In this document: positions 33,783-42,272 of the stretch, piece after piece
How positions within the stretch are numbered: position 1 is the stretch's first letter
Layout of the letters: each line of letters starts with the position of its first letter
Assembly (NCBI GenBank): GCA_963693025.1
Contig: OY843749.1
Location: forward strand, 124,001 to 188,000
DNA: 64,000 bases
Direction: 5' to 3'
Origin: JAHRAW01 sp963693025
GTDB lineage: Bacteria > Pseudomonadota > Gammaproteobacteria > Arenicellales > Poriferihabitantaceae
Notes under the pieces: model-generated
What the model was told of the DNA's origin: nothing
What the model saw: only the letters and a program-made list of their open reading frames with translations
Databases searched by the model: none
Program-made: the position numbers and the translations under genes

Positions 33783-33899
33783 CGTCATTCTCGAGCATTA
33801 GTTCCCGTTAGTCGTCGTGCTTTTTCTTTTAAGCGATGGCTTACGGGCATCCCCGCTAACACACTGCGGGGGCGGGCCGCACACTCAACGAGAATGACG
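33783..33899 (-). repeat. Cloverleaf repeat element, copy G (deleted form)
   Basis: A 117-bp remnant keeping both terminal inverted repeats and part of the right hairpin, but with the central and left parts replaced by a short CCCCGC...GCGGGG palindrome. It lies between the RiPP gene terminator and the PuuB-like gene; the rest of that gap shows nothing else. Confidence 0.8.
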
Positions 33900-33997
33900 G
33901 AGGGTTTGGGGGCGGTGAGGCGGTCAAAGCCGGTAGTCTTAGCAATGCCTCACTCAACCGGTTACAATCTTACCCCCCCCACCCTCACCCCACCCCC

Positions 33998-35299
33998 TTG
34001 AAGCCCCACGACCGTCAAACCGCCGACTCATACTACGAAGCCAGCCGGCATTACACCATTGATGCGGCGCAGTTGCGGGGCGAGCAGCGCGCCGACGTGG
34101 TGGTCATCGGCGGCGGGCTCACCGGCGTCTCTACGGCGTTGCATCTGGCAGAGCAGGGCGTCGATGTGGCGCTCCTTGAATCGCGTCATTTCGGCTGGGG
34201 GGCGTCGGGGCGAAGCGGCGGGCAAATCATCACCGGCTACTCCGCCGACCAGCGCGTGCTGGAAAAACTGGTGGGCGCACAGGGCGCGCGCGCGTTGTGG
34301 GAGCATTCGCTCGCCGCCCTCGACTGGACGCACCGGCGCATCGCGCAACACCGCATCCAATGCGACCCCGTTTCCGGCTATCTGCACGTCGCCATCAAGC
34401 CCCGCCACGGGCGCGCGTTGCGGCGCTGGGCGGAGCATCTTGAGACGCAATACGACTACGCAAACCTCGAGTACCTCGACCGCGCGCAACTGCGGCAAGT
34501 CCTCGGCAGCGACGCGTATTGCGGCGCGGTTTCCGACTCCGGCAGCGGCCACCTGCATCCGTTGAACTACTGCCTCGGGCTTGCCGAGGCGGCGCAACAA
34601 GCCGGGGCGCGGCTCTATCAGGACAGCGCCGTAACACGGGTGGTGGAGGCGTCGGCGGGGGCGGCGGTGACGGTTCACACCGCGCACGGCGCCATCGCCT
34701 GCGAGCGGGTGGTATACGGATGCAACGCCTATCTCGACCGCCTGCAACCGCAACTGGCGAAGACGATTATGCCGGTCGGCACCTGCATCGTCGCCACCGA
34801 GCCCCTGCCGGAGCGCACCGCCGACGCGTTGATTGCCAACCGCGCGGCGGTCGCCGATACCGGTCTGGTGCTGGACTATTACCGGCTGTCGGCGGACAAC
34901 CGCATGCTGTTCGGCGGGCGCGTCAGTTATGCCGCGCTTGAGCCGCGCCGCCTGCTGCCGGCGTTGCGCCGGCGAATGCTCAAGGTGTTCCCGCAACTCA
35001 GCGGCGCGCGCATCGATTTTGCCTGGGGCGGCTATGTCGCCATCACCCGCAACCGCGCGCCGCACATTGGGCGGCTGGACGGCGCGCGCTGGTTCGCGCA
35101 AGGGTTTTCGGGGCAGGGCATGGCGCTGACCGGTTACGCCGGCGCGTTGCTCGCCGAGGCGGTGATGGGCGATGAGCGGCGCATCGCCTGCTTCCAAAAA
35201 ATCCCCCACAAAGCCTTCCCCGGCGGACCCGCGTTGCGCATGCCGACGCTGGTCGCCGGCATGGCGGGCCGCCGGCTGTGGGACGCGCTGGCGGGGTAG
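33998..35299 (+). CDS. FAD-dependent amine oxidoreductase, PuuB-like
   Basis: 433 aa from a TTG at 33998. DAO family: dinucleotide-binding motif VVVIGGGLTGVSTALHLAEQ, GWGASGRSGGQI (FAD contact), and a C-terminal FSGQGMALTGYAGALLAEAV. PuuB oxidises gamma-glutamylputrescine; the nearby GS-like gene fits that pathway, though related enzymes use sarcosine, glycine or other amines. The rluC gene begins 4 nt after its stop. Confidence 0.87.
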   Translation: MKPHDRQTADSYYEASRHYTIDAAQLRGEQRADVVVIGGGLTGVSTALHLAEQGVDVALLESRHFGWGASGRSGGQIITGYSADQRVLEKLVGAQGARALWEHSLAALDWTHRRIAQHRIQCDPVSGYLHVAIKPRHGRALRRWAEHLETQYDYANLEYLDRAQLRQVLGSDAYCGAVSDSGSGHLHPLNYCLGLAEAAQQAGARLYQDSAVTRVVEASAGAAVTVHTAHGAIACERVVYGCNAYLDRLQPQLAKTIMPVGTCIVATEPLPERTADALIANRAAVADTGLVLDYYRLSADNRMLFGGRVSYAALEPRRLLPALRRRMLKVFPQLSGARIDFAWGGYVAITRNRAPHIGRLDGARWFAQGFSGQGMALTGYAGALLAEAVMGDERRIACFQKIPHKAFPGGPALRMPTLVAGMAGRRLWDALAG

Positions 35300-35303
35300 G
35301 GCG

Positions 35304-36281
35304 ATGTCGGACGATGCCCCTGAGGCGCGCGGATTGCGGGCTGAAATCGTGGAGGTGGGCGCGGAGCAAGCGGGTCAGCGCATCGACAATTTCCTGATTA
35401 AATATATGAAGGGCGTGCCCAAAAGCCGCCTGTATCGCGCCCTTCGCGGCGGCGAGGTCAGGGTCAACGGCGCGCGCAAGAAAGCGCCCTATCAACTCTG
35501 CGTCGGCGACAAACTGCGCATCCCGCCGATTCGTCGTAGTGGCCGTAGTGGCCGTAGCGCCACCGCCACCGCCACCGTGCCGCGCATCCCGCCGGCGTTG
35601 CTGGAGAAAATCCCGGCGCTGTTTGAAGACCGCGACCTGCTGGTGGTGGACAAACCCGCCGGGCTGGCGGCGCACGGCGGCACCGGTATGGACTACGGGT
35701 TGATTGAAGCACTGCGCCAACTGCGCGCCGACCTGCCGTATCTGGAACTCGCGCACCGCCTCGACCGCGAGACCTCGGGCTGCCTGATGCTGGCGAAATC
35801 CCGCGCCTCGTTGCTGGCGTTACAAGCGCAGTTGGGCAAAGCGCGCAGCGTCGGCAAAGGCTATGTCGCGCTGGTCAAGGGCGCGTGGCGGGGCGGCGCG
35901 CGGGCAATCGACCAACCGCTACCCCGGCACAATCGCGCCGCCGCCGGAACAAGCGTGGCGGCGCTCGGTGAAAGCGGGCTGGAAGCGCACAGCGTATTCA
36001 CCCCCAGACGCCCGCTGCGACACTGCACGCTAATGGACATCCGCCTGCTGACCGGACGCACCCACCAAGCGCGCCGACACGCCGCCGCCGCGGGCCACCC
36101 AATCGCCGGCGACTGGCTATACGGCGACCCCGACTTCAACCGCGCCGCCAAAAAAGCGGGCTTGACCCGGCTATTCCTGCACGCCGAACACCTCCGCCTC
36201 ACCCACCCCGCCACCGGCGCCGCCCTCGACATCCATTCGCCATTGCCCGCGGCGTTGGAAGAAGCGCTGGCGAATTGGTGA
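35304..36281 (+). CDS. rluC: Ribosomal large subunit pseudouridine synthase, RluC-like
   Basis: 325 aa from ATG 35304 (the frame is open upstream to 35172 but that overlaps the oxidase). S4 RNA-binding domain at about 20-80 (GQRIDNFLIKYMKGVPKSRLYRAL), pseudouridine synthase domain with the catalytic Asp in AHRLDRETSGCLMLAK, and LLTGRTHQARRHAAAAGHPI. RluC modifies 23S rRNA positions 955, 2504 and 2580 in E. coli. An Arg/Ser/Thr-rich insertion (about residues 72-90) follows the S4 domain. RluD is the other candidate identity. Confidence 0.9.
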   Translation: MSDDAPEARGLRAEIVEVGAEQAGQRIDNFLIKYMKGVPKSRLYRALRGGEVRVNGARKKAPYQLCVGDKLRIPPIRRSGRSGRSATATATVPRIPPALLEKIPALFEDRDLLVVDKPAGLAAHGGTGMDYGLIEALRQLRADLPYLELAHRLDRETSGCLMLAKSRASLLALQAQLGKARSVGKGYVALVKGAWRGGARAIDQPLPRHNRAAAGTSVAALGESGLEAHSVFTPRRPLRHCTLMDIRLLTGRTHQARRHAAAAGHPIAGDWLYGDPDFNRAAKKAGLTRLFLHAEHLRLTHPATGAALDIHSPLPAALEEALANW

Positions 36282-36419
36282 CCCGCTTTCTGATAGGTGT
36301 TTCGTTATTTTGGCAACATCGAGTTGACTTCTTCGACCATCGCTTCCTCCGAATTAGCGCAATGGGTGGCGTGTAGCCTTACCATGTTGGCAAACAGGGC
36401 GGCGGTGGTCCCCCCACTT

Positions 36420-36600
36420 CGTCATTCTCGAGCGTTAGTGTCCATTACTCGTCATTCTCGAGCGTTAGTGACCGTTAGTCGCCGCGCTTTTTCTTTTAAG
36501 CGGCGGCTTACGGACACTTGCGTCCTCGGGAATCTCCCTAAGGTTAGCGCTGAGCCCAAACAAAACGAGCGAAGCAGGCGGCGAGTAAGCCACCATTCCC
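36420..36600 (-). repeat. Cloverleaf repeat element, copy H (one end only)
   Basis: It begins with two successive terminal repeats (36420 and 36450), followed by the right hairpin and half of the central arm up to TCTCCCTAAG. It then runs into a GCGCTGAGCCCAAAC... module shared with copy K, and the opposite end is missing. It lies between the convergent rluC and ankyrin genes; the rest of 36282-36666 shows an AGCGGGAAT / ATTCCCGC-type palindrome and nothing else. Confidence 0.85.
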
Positions 36601-36666
36601 GCAGTCTTTTGAGCGGGAATGCCGCCGGTGTTGCAAACTCATCATGCGAAGAACAAGAATCACTGG

Positions 36667-38529
36667 TTACCAACTCGCGCACTGACTTTCGCTAACCGTG
36701 CAACCGCTACCGCATTTATTCACGGCGAGTTGCTCGGCGGTACTTTGGCTGTTGGTAGCCGCCCACGCTCCGTTGCCGTTGTTTCCTCTTGCGACCGCAA
36801 GGCATCCAGCCCCCTCCCATCGGTGGACGATGGAACAGACGCCGCCGGTGGAAGTCAATCGGCACTGATTCAGCGCCCCATTGTCAGCCTGCAATCTTGA
36901 ATTGACGCCAATTGCCCAGCCATACCCCCGGGACTCACTGGTTCGCACTTCGGCAAACGATGAATACGACTTCTTCGGCGTGGCGGCGACTTGTGTCGCG
37001 GCGGTAGCGGTCGCGGCTTGTTGTTCGGCGACTGCGGCTTGACGCTCAGCGGCGGACGCTTGACGAGCGGCGGCGGTCGCGGCTTGTTGCGCCGCCGCCA
37101 GCGCCGCGTTGGCGCGGTTGGTGTTGTTGATATTCGTCTTCAATTGCGCGTAGTTCTGCGCCAGACGCGCTGCATGATTGGTCAAGTCCGCCCACCTTTG
37201 CTGGCTGCGGGCTTCCGCCTCCGCTTTCCGTTGCTTTTCCGCCAATCGCTTGGCTTCCGCCGCTTGCTCTTTCGCGCGTTTTTTGGCTTCCTCTGCCAGC
37301 CGTTGGGCTTCCTCCTGCCGCTTGCGTTCCTGCTCGGCGTCCCAATCGCGCTGGGCTTTGTCCGTGGACAAGTCGGCAAGCAGGTTAACTTCAGCGCCCG
37401 CCAATACAAACTCGCCGACTAAATCTTCATCGCCGCTTTCCACGGCAATCGACATCGCGCTTTCGTTTTTGAGGTTGGGCTTATACGGATTGGCGCCGGC
37501 GCGAAGCAACGCCTTAACCGCCTCGCGCGAGTTGGCGCGCGCCGCGAAATGCAGCGGCGTGTCGGCGCGTTTGTTGACGATATTGACATCGGCATTGGCG
37601 GCGATGAGTCTTTGGATTAGTTCGACCTCGTTATCCTCCGCAGCCAAGTGCATGGCGGTGTTGGTTTCGGAGTTGCGTTGATTAACATCGCCGCCGACCA
37701 GCACGACCTCGCCGATTAAATCCGCATCGCCGCTATCCATAATGACCGCCATCGCATTTTCACCTTGGGTATTGGCTTTATTCGGGTCAGCGCCGGCGCG
37801 CAGAAGCATCTTAACCACTGCGTTGGCTTGTGCGCGTGTCGCTAAATGCAGCGGTGTGTCGCCGTGTTTGTTGACGATGTTGACATCGGCATTGGCGGCG
37901 ATGAGTTTTTCAATCAACTCAATGTCGCCGTGCTTCACCGCGCGGTGTAATACGGTATTGGTGTCGGCATCGCGCTGAACTACATCACCACGCGCGATGA
38001 GCGCTTCCGCAATCCGCCGCTCTTCCGCTTCTTGTTTTTGGCGTTCTGCTACGGCTATTCTTGCCTCTACTCTGGCAAGTCCTCCCGACCACCCGGCACG
38101 GCGATACCATTTCGCCGCCTCGGCGTAGTTTACGCTTACGCCGCCCAAGCCATGTTCGTAGTACTCGCCAATACTGTTCATTATTGGCGTGTATCCCTTG
38201 CGTGCGCCAATTCGAAACCATCGCAATGCTTCGACTCGGTCTCTCGGCACGCCTTGTCCGCGATGGTATAAACCCCCAATACTGCTCTCTGGATATCCAG
38301 AGTTGTCCCCTTGTTTGATGGCTTCCTTATACAAGCGTATGGCTTCCGCATACTTGCCTGCCCTGTCTGCCGCTACGCCTTTACGGTATGTCTTATCGGC
38401 TTCGCTCAGGCTGGTTCCTGTCTTCTCGGCTTTGCTCAGGCTGTTTCCATCCCCGCTGCTTCCACCCCCACACCCCACCAAAAAAGCCACGCCAACTGCA
38501 ACCAAAAGCAGTTTACTGATTTGTTTCAT
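36667..38529 (-). CDS. Lipoprotein with Sel1-like, ankyrin, coiled-coil and DUF4189 regions
   Basis: 620 aa from ATG 38529. A lipoprotein signal peptide ends in the lipobox FLVGC (C20), with Gly/Ser after it. Residues about 45-165 carry Sel1/TPR-like repeats (GKYAEAIRLYKEAIKQG, YYEHGLGGVSVNYAEAAKWYRRAG). Residues about 185-395 hold five or six ankyrin-like repeats, two nearly identical (IAANADVNIVNK followed by DTPLH). Then a Glu/Lys/Ala-rich coiled coil (about 405-475), an Ala/Gln-rich stretch, and a C-terminal DUF4189 domain (GYGWAIGVNS, CLAVARG, Cys-rich end). Envelope location facing periplasm or surface. Proteins of this mixed repeat type are common in host-associated bacteria; its partner is unknown. 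Confidence 0.85.
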   Translation of the reverse strand: MKQISKLLLVAVGVAFLVGCGGGSSGDGNSLSKAEKTGTSLSEADKTYRKGVAADRAGKYAEAIRLYKEAIKQGDNSGYPESSIGGLYHRGQGVPRDRVEALRWFRIGARKGYTPIMNSIGEYYEHGLGGVSVNYAEAAKWYRRAGWSGGLARVEARIAVAERQKQEAEERRIAEALIARGDVVQRDADTNTVLHRAVKHGDIELIEKLIAANADVNIVNKHGDTPLHLATRAQANAVVKMLLRAGADPNKANTQGENAMAVIMDSGDADLIGEVVLVGGDVNQRNSETNTAMHLAAEDNEVELIQRLIAANADVNIVNKRADTPLHFAARANSREAVKALLRAGANPYKPNLKNESAMSIAVESGDEDLVGEFVLAGAEVNLLADLSTDKAQRDWDAEQERKRQEEAQRLAEEAKKRAKEQAAEAKRLAEKQRKAEAEARSQQRWADLTNHAARLAQNYAQLKTNINNTNRANAALAAAQQAATAAARQASAAERQAAVAEQQAATATAATQVAATPKKSYSSFAEVRTSESRGYGWAIGVNSRLQADNGALNQCRLTSTGGVCSIVHRWEGAGCLAVARGNNGNGAWAATNSQSTAEQLAVNKCGSGCTVSESQCASW

Positions 38530-39133
38530 TGCTCCACCCTCCGGTGCACGAACTTGTTGCAATTTCCCGACACCGGCGGTGTCGGGTCGTTGCAAACCTC
38601 ACAAAAGGCAAAGTGAACTTCCTACCTATTCGCCCCGCACGGCATGGCGCCGGGCGGACAGTAAAACGCTGTTGTATTAAGCAGGTAACCCGACGGGCGG
38701 ATTGCCTTTTGAAAAAGGTTTGCGGGCGGGAATTTAGCAAAATTTTCGGGCGTGTCAATCATTTTTTCGCCCGCCGCCGCCGGCAAGGGCAAATCGCCGC
38801 CGTATCAAAGCTTTCCCAGCGCAAAACCGCAGAAACACAGGGATGTCGGCAAATTTCTCCCTGTCATAGTGCGCGGTTGCGGGGTGTTTACGCCAAAAAC
38901 AGTGTTGTTTGCGGTAAAAACCTCACTAATAACGGGTTTGGCGGTGGGTGAGGGGCGTTAACAACGATGTTTTTTGTGTAAACAAGCCTGTTGCCGCAAA
39001 AAACAACCCTGTCGGCGGAATTGATACAGGGCGAAATGCATCCGGGAAGGCTGTCGGCGGCGGCAACCACGCTAAAACTTCGGCGATTAAGTGCTATATT
39101 GCGCGCGCCGGTAAAAAGGGGTATGATTTGGGC
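38530..39133. other. 604-base region without a recognised gene
   Basis: It contains a 21-bp palindrome, CCCGACACCG-G-CGGTGTCGGG, at 38566-38586, 37 bp upstream of the ankyrin gene start on its 5' side: a possible operator or 5'-UTR hairpin. Further right are a CCCTGT...ACAGGG hairpin (around 39006-39030) and AT-rich stretches with GTTGTTT and AAACAAC motifs. Small frames here lack protein character. Confidence 0.6.
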
Positions 39134-39322
39134 ATGAAAGGCATGCTTAAACATTTCAACCATGACCGGTTTTTCACCTTTATCGGCAATATCGGTGTGG
39201 TGTTGGTTGCCGCCGGACTGCTGGACGTGGTGCTTGAAAAGGGCATCTCGATGAATTCGGTTTGGTTGGGAGTGTCTGGCTGTCTATTAATTGCATTATC
39301 TTCGTGGGGGAACAAAAAATGA
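39134..39322 (+). CDS. Small membrane protein (62 aa)
   Basis: 62 aa, start MKGMLKHF; a second Met three codons later is possible. Two hydrophobic stretches are visible: FFTFIGNIGVVLVAAGLL and VWLGVSGCLLIALSSWG. No family recognised. Its stop codon overlaps the start of the next tiny gene (ATGA), so the pair is translationally coupled. Confidence 0.55.
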   Translation: MKGMLKHFNHDRFFTFIGNIGVVLVAAGLLDVVLEKGISMNSVWLGVSGCLLIALSSWGNKK

Positions 39323-39447
39323 GTCCAGTAGTGATTTACGCGTTAGGTATCACCGTGATTGCGGCATCGGCATCAATTTGCGTGCTGTTGCTGATGTACC
39401 GCAAAGAGCGCGCCGAAACCGACCTGCCGACGAAAACCGACGATTAA
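39319..39447 (+). CDS. Small single-pass membrane protein (42 aa)
   Basis: 42 aa, start MSPVVIYALG, one membrane segment (ITVIAASASICVLLLMY) followed by a charged tail ending in DD. It starts inside the stop of the previous gene. Small coupled membrane protein pairs are seen in type I toxin, holin-like and cytochrome-accessory roles; nothing here decides between them. Confidence 0.5.
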   Translation: MSPVVIYALGITVIAASASICVLLLMYRKERAETDLPTKTDD

Positions 39448-39528
39448 GTGTTATAGTGCGCGCACGGCTCAACTTTGCGCCGCAACTCCTTTGGTACTTT
39501 CCCATACCTACTGACGGAAACAACTACC

Positions 39529-39785
39529 CGTCATTCTCGAACGGTAGAAAGCATGCCCCGTGCCCCGACACGGGGTAGGGAGCCACCACTTCGTCATTCT
39601 CGAACGGTAGAAAAATAGGGAGCGCCAGCGACCATATTTTTGTTTGTATCATCCCTGATACAAACCCTTCGGGCTACGCGAAAATCCGCTCCCGGCGGAT
39701 TTTTCCCGAGGTCGTAAGTGTTCGTAAGCCGCCGCTTAAAAGAAAAAGCGCGGCGACAAACGGACACTAACGCTCGAGAATGACG
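39529..39785 (+). repeat. Cloverleaf repeat element, copy I, with a nested partial end
   Basis: A partial copy (39529-39580) carries the terminal repeat and an inserted GCATGCCCCGTG...CACGGGG hairpin. Directly after it, a complete copy begins at 39592 and ends at 39785. This copy lacks the left central arm and instead has the extra module, but with stem GTTTGTATCA / TGATACAAAC (39642-39665) where copy A has GCGCGTATCA / TGATACGCGC: three paired changes. It lies upstream of ftsK. Confidence 0.9.
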
Positions 39786-39885
39786 AAGTCGGGGGAATGA
39801 CGAAGTCGGGGGGGATGACGAAGTCGGGGGGAATGACGAAGTGGGGGGGAATGACGAAGTGGGGGGGAATGACGAAGTGGGGGCG
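39777..39885 (+). repeat. Short tandem array of the repeat terminus plus G-tract
   Basis: Six units of about 18-19 bp, each GAATGACGAAGT followed by C or G and a run of five to seven Gs. The GAATGACG core is the terminus of the cloverleaf element, so the array appears to have grown from the right end of copy I. The G-tracts on one strand could form quadruplex structure. It ends about 90 bp before ftsK. Confidence 0.9.
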
Positions 39886-39977
39886 GCTCCCTGTTTTTTA
39901 CCTCGGCAAGGTTTCATCTGTTGCCAAGCGGGGCGGCGTGGTAAAATCGGGGCTTCCTCAACCCGCACCGTCACCCC

Positions 39978-42272
39978 ATGGCACGCGTTTCCCGGCAAGC
40001 CCATTCCAACCTGCTGATTCCCCGCAAAATCTCCGAGTTGTTGCGCGAGGTTGGGTTGATTGGGTTGCTGGCGGTGATTGTGTATTTGGCGTTTTCGTTG
40101 TCAACTTACTCGCCCAGCGACCCCGGTCCGATGCTCGGCGGTGGTGGCGGTGGCGGCGGCGACATTGCCAACCTCGGCGGGCGGGTCGGCGCGTGGTTTG
40201 CCGATTGGATGTTCGCCGTCTTCGGGCGCGGCGCCTACCTGTTTTTGTTGCTGCTGTGCGCGTTGGGTTGGCGCATTCACCGCCGGCGTGAGTCGCGCTA
40301 CGGCGCATGGAGCCGCGTCTTGCCGCCCGCCGGCGTGGCGCTGGCGTTGGTCGGTGCCTGCGGGCTGGAGCAGATGTATTTCTCCGCGCCGCCATCCTTC
40401 CACGCCGGCGGCAACATCGGCTACTACGGCGCCATGCAACTGACCGCCTATTTCGCGCAAATCGGCGCGACGGTCATCTTCATCGCTCTGGGGGTGACCG
40501 GCATCACGCTGGCGACGCATCTGTCGTGGTTCAACCTGATGGACCGCACCGGCTACCGCGCATTCGTCTTCGCCGCGTGGCTCAAGACGCAAATCGAAAA
40601 ACGCGCCGACCGCCGGGTCGGCGAGAGGGCGCGCAAGCAGCGGCAGGTGGCGGTCACCAGGAGCAAGGCGAGCGAGAGCGAAAAAAAGCCGCCCAAAATC
40701 GAGCCGATGATTCACGATGCGCCGCAAGGCGAGCGCAAGCAGCGTGAGCGTCAAGCCAACCTGTTCCCCGAGTCCGGCGGCGGCGCTCTGCCGCCGCTGT
40801 CGTTGCTCGAATCCCCGGCGGAAAGCCACGCCGGTTATTCGCGCGATGAACTGGAGTTGATGTCGCAACTGCTGGTGAAAAAACTCAAAGACTTCAACGT
40901 CGATATCACGGTTGAAGCGGTGCAGCCGGGACCGGTGATTACGCGCTTTGAGGTCGAGCCGGGACCGGGCATCAGGGCGAGTCAAATCATCGGGTTGTCC
41001 GGCGATTTGGCGCGCTCGCTGTCGGTGGAGAGCGTGCGCGTGGTGGAGAACATCGCCGGCAAAACCGTGATTGGCATTGAGATTCCCAATCAGAGCCGGG
41101 AAATCGTGCGGCTGGTGGAGGGGCTGTCGTCGCGCGAGTATGAGAAGAGCGCCTCGCCGCTGACGCTGGTGTTGGGCAAGGACATTGCCGGCAATCCGGC
41201 GATTACCGACCTGATGAAAATGCCGCATATTCTGATTGCCGGCACCACCGGCTCGGGCAAGTCGGTGTGCATCAACGCGCTCATCCTGAGCATGGTCTAC
41301 AAAGCCACCCCGGAGCAAATCCGCTTCATCATGGTCGACCCGAAATACACCGAACTGTCGGTGTATGACGGCATTCCCCACCTGCTGGTGCCGGTGGTCA
41401 CCGACATGACCAAGGCCGCCAACGCGCTCAGTTGGTGCATCGGTGAAATGGACCGGCGATTCAAAATCATGGCGGCCATCGGCGTCAGGAACATCGCGGG
41501 GCACAACAAAAAAGTCGCCGATGCAGCCGCCGCCGGCGAGCCGCTGCTTGACCCGATGGTGGACGAGGCGGGGGCGGGGGCTGGGGCTGATGAGGCGGAA
41601 GCGTTGCAGGCGTTGCCCTATGTCGTGGTCATCGTCGATGAACTCGCCGAGTTGGTGATGCGCGACCGCAAGAAAATCGAAGACACCATCATCCGCATCG
41701 CGCAACGCGCGCGCGCCGCCGGCATCCACCTGGTGCTGGCGACGCAACGCCCCTCGGTGGATGTCGTCACCGGTTTAATCAAAGCCAATGTGCCGACCCG
41801 CATCGCGTTTCAAGTGTCGTCTCGCGCCGATTCGCGCACCGTGCTCGACCGCATGGGCGCGGAGCAGTTGCTCGGGCAGGGCGACATGTTGTTTTTGCCG
41901 CCCGGTACCGGCTTCGCGCGGCGCGTGCACGGCGCCTTCGTGTCGGACGACGAAGTCGCGCAGGTGGTCGCGCACCTCAAGAGCGGCGCCCGCCCGGTCT
42001 ATCTGGATGAAGTGACCGAAGGCGGCGCCGGGTCGGCATCCGATGGCGGGGTGTTTCCCGACGGCGAGGGCGAGGCCGACCCGCTGTATGATGACGCGGT
42101 GCGGTTTGTGACGCAGAGCCGGCGGGCGTCCATTTCCGCATTGCAACGCGCGCTGAGGGTCGGCTATAACCGCGCCGCGCGGATGATTGAGATTATGGAA
42201 GAGAGCGGCGTGGTCGGTCCCTCGGACAACGGCAAACGCGAAGTGCTGGCGCCGCCGCCGCCGGAGGATTAG
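39978..42272 (+). CDS. ftsK: DNA translocase FtsK
   Basis: 764 aa. The N-terminus has four membrane segments within about residues 20-195. After a short charged linker the motor follows: Walker A in LIAGTTGSGKSVCINALILS, Walker B in YVVVIVDELAELVM, and LATQRPSVDVVTGLIKANVP. The gamma DNA-reading domain is at the C-terminus (SISALQRALRVGYNRAARMIEIMEE). It pumps DNA at the septum and helps XerCD resolve chromosome dimers. The linker is much shorter than in E. coli. lolA begins directly at the next base after its stop, as in the common ftsK-lolA-serS order. Confidence 0.97.
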   Translation: MARVSRQAHSNLLIPRKISELLREVGLIGLLAVIVYLAFSLSTYSPSDPGPMLGGGGGGGGDIANLGGRVGAWFADWMFAVFGRGAYLFLLLLCALGWRIHRRRESRYGAWSRVLPPAGVALALVGACGLEQMYFSAPPSFHAGGNIGYYGAMQLTAYFAQIGATVIFIALGVTGITLATHLSWFNLMDRTGYRAFVFAAWLKTQIEKRADRRVGERARKQRQVAVTRSKASESEKKPPKIEPMIHDAPQGERKQRERQANLFPESGGGALPPLSLLESPAESHAGYSRDELELMSQLLVKKLKDFNVDITVEAVQPGPVITRFEVEPGPGIRASQIIGLSGDLARSLSVESVRVVENIAGKTVIGIEIPNQSREIVRLVEGLSSREYEKSASPLTLVLGKDIAGNPAITDLMKMPHILIAGTTGSGKSVCINALILSMVYKATPEQIRFIMVDPKYTELSVYDGIPHLLVPVVTDMTKAANALSWCIGEMDRRFKIMAAIGVRNIAGHNKKVADAAAAGEPLLDPMVDEAGAGAGADEAEALQALPYVVVIVDELAELVMRDRKKIEDTIIRIAQRARAAGIHLVLATQRPSVDVVTGLIKANVPTRIAFQVSSRADSRTVLDRMGAEQLLGQGDMLFLPPGTGFARRVHGAFVSDDEVAQVVAHLKSGARPVYLDEVTEGGAGSASDGGVFPDGEGEADPLYDDAVRFVTQSRRASISALQRALRVGYNRAARMIEIMEESGVVGPSDNGKREVLAPPPPED

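Noticed and set aside
40101..41747. 548-codon minus-strand open frame opposite ftsK
   Set aside because: Antisense shadow of a certain gene, with His/Arg-rich low-information sequence.
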